DNA of 64,000 bases from Dendrophyllia cribrosa (taxonomy: Eukaryota; Cnidaria; Anthozoa; Scleractinia; Dendrophylliidae): the NCBI GenBank assembly GCA_024195265.1, contig JAJLRJ010000011.1, positions 20,198,166 through 20,262,165 of the forward strand, in the 5' to 3' direction. This document shows positions 21,574-30,875 of this stretch, one piece after another; position 1 is the stretch's first letter; each line of letters opens with the position of its first letter. A program made the translations under genes and the position numbers. Below the pieces are notes generated by a model, which was not told the DNA's origin, ran no database searches, and worked only from the letters and a program-made list of their open reading frames with translations.

Positions 21574-21784
21574 GGGCTGTACTGAAAGAAAATATTGTAA
21601 CGGCTCCTTAAATTTGAAAATTACATGGTTATAAATGATTGGCTAATACATGACATGTAGACAGCGCACTTGTAAACATAAGATAAAAATAATATATGAC
21701 ATATATAGTGTATGATATAAAAATGAGTTCAGCGTTCGTTCCTTCGGTTAATGCCTTCTGGTGACAAAGTGTTTCCTCTATGAA

Positions 21785-23280
21785 TTAAAAAGGCCTCGCG
21801 TGCTTTTCGACTGGAAGCATTGATGGTAAGTGCAGTTCAAGCGGGATGAGTCTCATGTCTGCGGAAGAGTGGCCTGGTAAGTTGAAATGTGTAGGGACCG
21901 CTGCTGTGGAGTTGGCGTGATGTGGGTTGTTTGTTCCTTGTCTGTGTTCTGTGAAGCGTTCACGAATCGTACGTTTGGTTTCCCCTATATACTGTTTTTT
22001 ACATTTTTTACATTCTATCATATATGTGAGGTTACTAGAATTACAGGTTAAATGTTGTTTTATTTGTCTAATTTCCCCGGTGTTGCTAAAAGTATACGAA
22101 GTTCTACCATTGTCAATGTAAGGGCAGGTGAGACATCCATGAGTGGAGTTGCAGCGGAAAGTGCCAGAGGTGGGCTTTGGTGTCGTGTTAGTGTTTTTTA
22201 GTTTAGCTCTAACCAAAAGGTCGCGAAGGTTTGGCGAACGACGGTAAGCGATGAAAGGAACATCTTTGAATATTTTTTGCAGATGATTTGTGGAATGGAG
22301 AATAGGTTGTTTCTTGTGAAGTATTTCTTGAATATTAGGTAGTGCTGGGTTATAGGTGATGGTGAACGGGACTGGGGATTTATCTTTATCCCGATTATGT
22401 TCCAGTAATGTCTCACTTCTGGGTATTTGTTTGGCTCTTGAGATTTGCTCTCTCACAAAACGTTCTTTATAACCTCTTTTTATTAAATATGAAAGTAATT
22501 CTGCTGACCGACGCTCGAAGAATTCGTCTTTGGAACAAATCCGGCGTAAACGGAGGGCGAGGCTGTAGGGGATGGCTCTTTTTGTATGATGAGGATGACT
22601 TGAGGAGTGGAGTAAGTACTCGGCCCTTTGGTGTTTATCTGTAGGCTTGCAAAAGAGGTCGGTTTCAATTTTTCCATTTTCGAGTAGAACATTGACATCC
22701 AGGAAAGGAATTGAAGATGTGGACCGTTCACTGGTGAATTTGATAGTAGGATGGATGTTGTTGAGGTATGTGATGAAGTTGTCTAGTTTTTCTTCTCCGT
22801 GTGTCCATACCATTAGAATGTCATCTATGTATCTGAGCCAGAGAAAGGGTTGGTCAGCGTAATCTTTTAGTGCTTCCCTTTCGAATTCCCCCATAAAAAG
22901 GTTAGCGTAAGCAGGTGCCATTCTACTGTTCCCATCGCCGTACCATGTTGTTGTATAAAATGTCCGTCATTGAAAACAAAGTAGTTCATAGTCAGAATCA
23001 TTCTTAGAAGATCACAGATAGATTCAGAGGGGACGGTTTTGTCAGTTCGTTGGCTAAGAGCTATTCTACATGCGTCGATTCCTTCGTTTGAAGGGATGTT
23101 CGTGTATAGAGAAGAGACGTCAAGGGTGACAAGCATGGCATTGCTAGGGAGGACATTGATTTCTTTAAGTTTGTTCAGCAGGTGGGTGGTGTTCTTTACA
23201 TAAGATGGGAGTGTCTGCACCAGAGAATTAAGATGAAAACTAACGAACTCCGATATTTTTTCAGTAGGATGTCCATTTAG
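21785..23280 (-). pseudogene. Penelope-like RT/GIY-YIG ORF, left copy, frameshifted
   Basis: The frame enters at NGHPTEKISEF near the palindrome centre, passes the RT motif A (LVTLDVSSLYTNIP) and reaches GTAMGT near 22935. There the frame is broken, and the rest continues in another frame from MAPAYANLFMGEF through RYIDDILMVW (catalytic YIDD) to a C-terminal region with MIECKKCKKQYIGETKR, the CxxC-YIGET form of the GIY-YIG nuclease. It ends HARPF. The start of the ORF is missing, so it is truncated and broken. Confidence 0.85.
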
Positions 23281-23283
23281 TCC

Positions 23284-24670
23284 ATAGGTCGACCTATTGT
23301 CTCAGCAAATGGACATCCTACTGAAAAAATATCAGAGTTCGTTAGCTATACACGAACATCCCTTCAAACGAAGGAATCGACGTATGTAGAATAGCTCTTA
23401 GCCAACGAACTGACAAAACCGTCCCCTCTGAATCTATCTGTGATCTTCTAAGAATGATTCTGACTATGAACTACTTTGTTTTCAATGACGGACATTTTAT
23501 ACAACAACATGGTACGGCGATGGGAACAGTAGAATGGCACCTGCTTACGCTAACCTTTTTATGGGGGAATTCGAAAGGGAAGCACTAAAAGATTACGCTG
23601 ACCAACCCTTTCTCTGGCTCAGATACATAGATGACATTCTAATGGTATGGACACACGGAGAAGAAAAACTAGACAACTTCATCACATACCTCAACAACAG
23701 CCATCCTACTATCAAATTCACCAGTGAACGGTCCACATCTTCAATTCCTTTCCTGGATGTCAATGTTCTACTCGAAAATGGAAAAATTGAAACCGACCTC
23801 TTTTGCAAGCCTACAGATAAACACCAAAGGGCCGAGTACTTACTCCACTCCTCAAGTCATCCTCATCATACAAAAAGAGCCATCCCCTACAGCCTCGCCC
23901 TCCGTTTACGCCGGATTTGTTCCAAAGACGAATTCTTCGAGCGTCGGTCAGCAGAATTACTTTCATATTTAATAAAAAGAGGTTATAAAGAACGTTTTGT
24001 GAGAGAGCAAATCTCAAGAGCCAAACAAATACCCAGAAGTGAGACATTACTGGAACATAATCGGGATAAAGATAAATCCCCAGTCCCGTTCACCATCACC
24101 TATAACCCAGCACTACCTAATATTCAAGAAATACTTCACAAGAAACAACCTATTCTCCATTCCACAAATCATCTGCAAAAAATATTCAAAGATGTTCCTT
24201 CCATCGCTTACCGTCGTTCGCCAAACCTTCGCGACCTTTTGGTTAGAGCTAAACTAAAAAACACTAACACGACACCAAAGCCCACCTCTGGCACTTTCCG
24301 CTGCAACTCCACTCATGGATGTCTCACCTGCCCTTACATTGACAATGGTAGAACTTCGTATACTTTTAGCAACACCGGGGAAATTAGACAAATAAAACAA
24401 CATTTAACCTGTAATTCTAGTAACCTCACATATATGATAGAATGTAAAAAATGTAAAAAACAGTATATAGGGGAAACCAAACGTACGATTCGTGAACGCT
24501 TCACAGAACACAGACAAGGAACAAACAACCCACATCACGCCAACTCCACAGCAGCGGTCCCTACACATTTCAACTTACCGGGCCACTCTTCCGCAGACAT
24601 GAGACTCATCCCGCTTGAACTGCACTTACCATCAATGCTTCCAGTCGAAAAGCACGCGAGGCCTTTTTAA
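23284..24670 (+). pseudogene. Penelope-like RT/GIY-YIG ORF, right copy, deleted and frameshifted
   Basis: It begins GRPIVSANGHPTEKISEFV, slightly further upstream in the ORF than the left copy. A 130-bp deletion at 23345/23346 then removes the segment with the motif A aspartate and shifts the frame. A second break at about 23530 is identical to that of the left copy. From 23534 a 378-codon frame carries YIDD and the GIY-YIG region and differs from the left copy at only a couple of residues (for example NNSHP against NNIHP). Catalytically dead as an RT. Confidence 0.85.
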
Positions 24671-24882
24671 TTCATAGAGGAAACACTTTGTCACCAGAAG
24701 GCATTAACCGAAGGAACGAACGCTGAACTCATTTTTATATCATACACTATATATGTCATATATTATTTTTATCTTATGTTTACAAGTGCGCTGTCTACAT
24801 GTCATGTATTAGCCAATCATTTATAACCATGTAATTTTCAAATTTAAGGAGCCGTTACAATATTTTCTTTCAGTACAGCCCT

Positions 24883-24923
24883 GGCCCTGAGGAAGACTAA
24901 TACTATTAGTCGAAATATTGGCC
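24883..24923 (+). ncRNA. Hammerhead-like motif, right arm
   Basis: Stem I GGCC/GGCC, core CTGAGGA (fits consensus CUGANGA), one extra A, a perfect 7-bp stem II GACTAAT/ATTAGTC with loop ACT, then GAAA and TATT before stem I closes. Minimal hammerheads are known from Penelope-like elements; the extra A before stem II departs from the consensus. Confidence 0.45.
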
Positions 24924-25171
24924 ATTAATAAATCTGCCCTTTGCCGTAGTGCCAGCCTTGCATTCAGTTTTGTATTTAATTTGATATCTGGGTTTAGGTA
25001 TATTTAGCGTAATTTTAAGACACTAGAGCTGTTATACTGGAGACACCCCCGAAGGTACACGGTAACCTTACCAAATATGATGCTTTATAACTAGACCATC
25101 TACTCGCAGCACTTTACCTTTCATAAGGAACCACTAGTTAAAACTTTATTGAAAACGGACATTTTGGGTTT

Positions 25172-25286
25172 ACCTCGGTGTAAAAACCTGTGACTTTTCT
25201 CTTTGTTTTCTACCTTTGTTGTCTTGCACTCTTTTGTTTTCTTTGTTTTACGTCACTCGTGAGTTCGCAGGTTTTTACACGAGGAT
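25172..25286. repeat. Dispersed repeat with CCTCGGTGTAAAAACCTG ends
   Basis: The left end CCTCGGTGTAAAAACCTG and right end CAGGTTTTTACACGAGG are inverted. The inside is a TTGTTTTC-rich pyrimidine tract. A related copy lies at 44424-44525. Confidence 0.6.
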
Positions 25287-25442
25287 GAGCCGAAATTTTG
25301 GTCTTTTCAGCTCCTTTTTACGGTTTTTGTAGACAAAATTTTCAGCCTTGTTTGTAAACGTAATCAGGAAAAATATAAAAAATTGTATTTTGCAGGGATG
25401 ACGGATCCTCAGCGATACCGGAAACCACAAAGCATGGCTCTG

Positions 25443-25518
25443 CCTAGCCTCCCACGCAGTCGTTTTTAGGGGTATCGTGTTTCACTCCCCCTAAAAACGA
25501 CTGCGTGGGAGGCTAGGC
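25443..25518. repeat. Palindrome
   Basis: Arms GCCTAGCCTCCCACGCAGTC and complement, about 32 bp each, around GTATCGTGTTTCACT. Confidence 0.9.
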
Positions 25519-26198
25519 TCTGCCCTGATCGAAGTGATGTAGTGCACGAAGCACAAAAATAGCATTCTGTTCATTTCCTGTTATCAAATTTGCTTTTGTG
25601 GCGGGAGTTGTTTGGGGTGTTTGTGCTTTCGATGACACGGAAGTTACATAAATAGATAGGAACCAATAAATTAGACAAATTTGAATTGGCACAATATTGC
25701 AGGTAACTACCAAGGTAAAATTCTATTTTAATTTATATAACGGTAATAAAGGTCAATGAGTAGGTTGTTTTTAATTTCATTTTCAATTTAATTTTCTAAC
25801 CTGAAGCGATGCATTCATATATATCTTCAAAAAGGAAATTTAAATCTCTCAAATGAAATGAGAGACAAGATTTGTAATAGACCCCCTATTGATTTAAGCA
25901 GTCTTTGGCGCCACGATAATACAAATTGCATCTTGTGTCAGCAGCACAGCTTTAAACAATTATCTAAGGGAGGGGAGGGTACGGCCCGCGACTTTTCATT
26001 TTTATGAAAATATTGCTATTTTTTATCATCCGAGAAAAAGACTGTATTCGAATGTTTTTACTAAAACTTCAATAGTATATAATTTTAGAGACTATTTTCT
26101 ATGGTTATTTTTGAAAAACATTGTGTCTGTCAGGTTATGACAATTTTGTTACTCTGCCTACCCTTGTGAAAGCTTTTGTTGTCCGCACATGCGGCGTG

Positions 26199-26206
26199 TA
26201 TTTATA
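26199..26206 (+). promoter_or_regulatory. Possible TATA element of NDST-B
   Basis: TATTTATA, about 72 bp before the chosen start codon. No initiator was verified, and a spliced 5' UTR is equally possible. Confidence 0.25.
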
Positions 26207-26277
26207 CCAGGGCGCTGTGAAAAGGCGCAAGAATATGTAAGCTGTTGGGAGCTGTGCCTTTCTACGCAGAAGAAAGG

Positions 26278-27324
26278 ATGAGATTGTGGCGATTTCGCAC
26301 TGGATCGATACTGCGAAGGTTTATTATTGGATTAGTAATCTTAAGCGTTGTATCATGCTGGATTTTAGTGTACCACGCTTCGAAAGAATACAAAGTTGTG
26401 AGACGTGTCCCTGTCTTCACAGAAGAAAAATGTTATCACCCACGAATTGGAAGCAATGTTCATTTAGGATCTCGAGAATTTCAAGAGTTAGGGAACAACG
26501 CATCGCACAAACTAGAGAAAAGACTTTTGGTTGCAATTCGCAAAACCTCCATAACTTTTCGAACGGAGATTTCTACAGTTTTAGAGGCAAATCGTTTTCC
26601 ACATCAATTTGTTTACCTCGAGCCAGGAGACAAAACGGTTTTCCCAGAGCTGACGCATTTTGGCGTCGGAAAGTTTTCTGCTGTCGTATTTGAAAGCGTG
26701 AAGTTCTATTTAGCGCTGGGACAAGCCAACAAACAATTAATCGACGATTACTGTCGTAAATTCGCTATTGGAATTGTTTTATTTACAGAACAAGAAGCAT
26801 ATGAACTTGATACACACGCATTCGAAGAATTTCACTTAGCTATCAAGACGGGTGTTAACGATCTTCAAGATGTTGAACTAAATCCATCGGCATGCTTGCT
26901 CAGACTTACTCGAGCGGGCGGTATTATTGAAAAATCCCCGATTTTAAAATGGAACGTGTTTTTTCCTAACCACAGCACTTACGAAGCTGTTGAGTTTGCG
27001 ACGCAGGAAGTCACTGTTACAACATTACACTCGAACAAACAAGAGCTTTCTGAAGTCAACTTCGAAAATGCTGTTCTTGATGAGAAGGTCACAACAACGC
27101 GATACACAACTGTTCTAACTGACCTTGGACATCTTGATGGCATACGACGTGTTTATTTCGGAAGTGGTTTGTCTTTCTGGCTTCATAAGTTATTGTTCGT
27201 TGATTCTTTGGCATTTGTTTCGAGAGGTCAATTTGCCCAGTCTCTTGAAAGAAGATTTATTGTTGATATCGATGATATATTTGTTGGAAGAACGGGGATT
27301 CGCATGACGAAAGAAGACACTCAG
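26278..27324 (+). CDS. NDST-B exon 1: signal anchor and N-terminal domain
   Basis: I chose the ATG at 26278 because the frame upstream offers only a TTG before it, and this start puts a short basic cytosolic tail ([13 protein letters not shown]) directly before a hydrophobic helix, as expected for a Golgi type II enzyme. It has 349 codons and ends [19 protein letters not shown] at donor GTAAGA. NDST-A splits this region with an extra intron. Confidence 0.9.
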
Positions 27325-30300
27325 GTAAGAGCTTAAACTTATATATATATTATTTGCAATATTTCTGTCTGTTTTACGTTGAAAAGGCAAAGGTATTATT
27401 CAAAAGTTTTCTTTATTTCTCCATGGCATCTTTAAATATGCTTCAAAAATGTTATTCAGTTAATTTCAATTGTTTATATACACCGTTCTTTTAAATAAAT
27501 TGATTCAACTATCATTGAAATGTAAATGTCTCTTCTGCCCTGCTGTCATGTATGAAAGTGTACTCTTTAAAATAAAAGTGGATTTACAGGTAAACACGAA
27601 ATTTAAATTACTTTTAGTGGATTATTTTAAATTTTAAATTTTGTGTTCCTGATGTGTACATGTATGCATTAAATTAAAACACTTTAACGTTTAGCTTCAT
27701 ATAACTTCTATCCAACCATTTAAAAAACCTAAAAAGAAAAAAAGAAAACTTAACTTAATGCACTGTTGCATTTAAAATCTACACCCACCCCCCACCCCTT
27801 GGTTGCGGACTTAGCCTTTCCTTAATTCTTACCCAAGAATCCCATTGAAAATGAATTGACACCTAAAGACTTCCATAACCAGGCTGAACCGAATAGGTTG
27901 ATCCAAACCCTTTTTAGGTTCATTTATTTGGTGCCTATGCTACTAAAAGCAGAAAAACATAGCTCTTGACCAGGCATTGGATTAAGACATGGTCAGATTA
28001 TCCACTTTTTCAACAGGTCTGGACCCAATGTTGCGTCAATGTGCCTTAAGTCATCTTCTGTTTTACAGGCAATGATCTCTGTTCAAAAGAAACTGCAAGA
28101 GCGAGTACCAGGGTTTCATTTCAATCTGGGTTTCTCTGGTGGCTATTTCTTGCATGGTAACGATGAAGAAGACGAGGGGGATTGGGAACTTATAAAGAAT
28201 GCAGACAAGTTTTGGTGGTTCAGCCACATGTGGCGTCATCAAAAAGCACATGAAAGAAACACTCTGGAGGAGCTAGTGGAAGATCTAAAGATGAACTTGG
28301 AGTTTGCAAAGGTGAGGTTCAAAACACAGACCAACCTGTATGTTAGTGTACATTGTGGGTAAAATCTGTTCTCAGGTTGAATCAGTATTCAATCTAGGTT
28401 AAATATGTACCCAGTAGTCAATCTAGGTAAGCTAAACCTAACCCTAATGCTAACCCTAACACAAAGCTAACTGTCTCCCCTTGTACGAAGGTACACCTAG
28501 CTAGTGGTGTGATGGCTACCTGTAGCTTTTCGTTAGAGTTAGCTTTGTGCTGGGGTTAGAGTAAGCTTATCTACATTGAATACTGTGCACACATTTAACC
28601 TAGATTGAATACTGATCTAACCTGTGACTGGATATAACCTGTAACATATACACTGTACACTGAGAAAAATCAAGTCACATGTGGGATATTCACAGTAGAG
28701 CACAAGCATATTACATGAAGGCTATGTAACACTTACATGTAGTGTGATTTCAGTCTATATTAAAATAAAACTTTGATTGATGCATACACTACAGCCTGTA
28801 TATCCCTATTGGCTGTGTAGCCATTGTACACTTTTCTAAAAACATTTCACTTTGGGTCGGTACAATACCACACTAGAAGGGCAACTGGAGATATAAGTTT
28901 GGCTGTGACATCAATACAGGATTACCAGTTTTGCGATTTCTCATTTCCTGAGTATATTTTGCTGTGTCTCAAAGAAGAAGCATGGTTTTAAGGTGTGTTG
29001 TTGAACATGTATAACATGCACACCAAAACAAATGCAGGAACCAAGAAACCATGAAACTGGTGATCGTGTCTTGACGTCATATTTCACGGTGTTAGAAAAA
29101 AAAACTCAATATATATTCAGAGCACAAAATTAACGTTTTTCTCAAGGAGACATTTGGCTCCTAAATATTCCAAAGTGGTCGCCAAGTCCAAAAAGTTAGT
29201 AGCCATTCTTTATTCCAAAAATGAAAACAAAAAATATTGACATAAACAAATGAGAAGGCAGGTACAAAAGTCGGAACGGATCAACTCGGATCGGATCGGA
29301 CCGGATCCAGTTCGGGTCGGATCAACTCGGATCGACCCGGATCGACTAGGATCATAAAAAAAAATGAAGTGAGAAAAAAATAAAAATTTTACCCAATTGT
29401 AGGTTAAAATTCCTCTCAGAAATACGCTAAATCAAGTAAGCTTTGCAACGTTTTGAGCTCCGTGGCATTCACCCGCCATTTTGTTTACTAGTGCCAGTTC
29501 CTTTCTGATCAGGTTACAAACTCGTGGTCTTGTTACACGCTCCATCGATCGATCAGATAAACGTGGACCCAGCTGAAGGCGAGTCAAAAGTGACTTAAGC
29601 ATGGTTTCCACCTTGATACTCCCCACCATAAATAAATTCATGTCGATTCAGGGTTAGTTCGACGGTACGCAACTGCGAGTTCTATAAACTTGTGACAAAT
29701 AGCAACATCGCCAGCTCTCGCCTGCTGTAAAAAAAAACAAAATGAACATTCTGAGTTACAGAAACTTTAATTTTCTTGAAATTAAGCATTTTCATTGAGA
29801 AAGATGGCCTAGATTTTACCTTCCTTGCCTTCAGCTGGGTCCATGTTTATATGATCGATAGATAGTGGGGAGCTTGTAACTAAGGGACGGACCATTATTT
29901 TTCTGGAGGGGGGGATGAGAAATTTTCCTCTGCAAACAATTTTTTTTAATTATTGCGCCTCTGCAATCAGTTTTTTTAAAAGAGCACCTTCCTGCAAACA
30001 TTTTTTTTTTTAAATTTTTTTCTTACAGTGCTATCTTCTCTGGTGCTAAAAATATCTGAGTTAATAAGCTATTTTTCGGGGAAAAAAATCGATAGTGCTT
30101 TAGCCAATTATTTTGGCCACATACGCTTTTTGTAATTTATAGTTTGTTGTTCCTTTATACATCACTCACCGTTTTAATCCCTACGCAGCAACTGACGCAA
30201 ATAAAGGGCATACGACAGGAAATATGTAAAGGGAGTAGCAGGCTTTTTCGTGATTCCACAGCACATCTTCGTTGACGTTGTTCCCACAGGCCATCATACT

Positions 30301-30821
30301 CGTACCACCCGGCCTGTGGTACCAGCGGTAAAGGCAGGCACATTGCTGATTTAAAATGATTCCCGTCGCCATAGGTTACTCCAAATAACTTGTAAACAGT
30401 TAGTGACCCATTAGCTTTGATGGTGATATCGTCAGAAAGATGACAGACTTCTGAAACTCGCCCATTTCTCGACAGAATGTCAACATTAAATGGCAAGGCA
30501 AGCGGCATTCCTTGAATGAAAACCTGTTGAGATTCTGACCTTAAGCCCTGGCACAACGAAGAGATTTTTGGCTGCTTTTTGCGAAGGCAAGGTGAAGGAG
30601 TTGTCTTGTGCAGCCAAATGAAAAGAGACATCGCTATTTTCAGTTGTATTTGCTTTCGCATCACTGAACAATATTTCAGTTTTGTAACTAATATTTTATC
30701 TGACTTCTCTGCAATTTTATTTATTTATTTTTGCTACATTTTTATACATATCGTGTTTGCAAACAATTTATTTTGTCTTTTCAGGCCCTGCAAACAATTT
30801 TTTTCAATATTTCTCATCCCC

Positions 30822-30875
<54 letters not shown>

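Larger units (their letters stand above)
21478..24977. mobile_element. Penelope-like retroelement, head-to-head inverted duplication
   Basis: Two arms, 21478-23280 (minus) and 23306-24977 (plus), are near-identical inverted copies separated by 25 bp that contain the palindrome ATAGGTCGACCTAT. Both arms carry the 3' half of a reverse transcriptase ORF (YIDD box), a C-terminal GIY-YIG-type endonuclease region and the same 3' tail with a hammerhead-like motif. Both lack the 5' part of the ORF. The right arm lacks 130 bp present in the left. RT plus GIY-YIG is the Penelope-like hallmark. No target-site duplication was identified. Confidence 0.85.
20748..25070. mobile_element. Possible larger inverted-repeat element surrounding the retroelement
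   Basis: A perfect 20-bp inverted repeat, TAAGGTTACCGTGTACCTTC at 20748-20767 and its complement at 25051-25070, brackets the Penelope-like duplication. No target duplication was found, so it may be a transposon invaded by the retroelement or two separate repeat ends. Confidence 0.35.
17184..26198. other. Intergenic spacer between NDST-A and NDST-B
   Basis: No gene of the host was recognised. The spacer holds a MITE at 18050, a very AT-rich stretch at 18600-18840, hairpins at 19066, 19704, 20236 and 25443, a direct duplication at 20011, and a Penelope-like inverted duplication at 21478-24977. A 128-codon open frame at 20470-20856 covers repeat sequence and a transposon end and is not called as a gene. 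Confidence 0.65.

Noticed and set aside
28430..28460. Telomere-like CCTAACCCTAA motifs
   Set aside because: Only two or three units inside a MITE arm, mirrored in the other arm, so not an interstitial telomere array.
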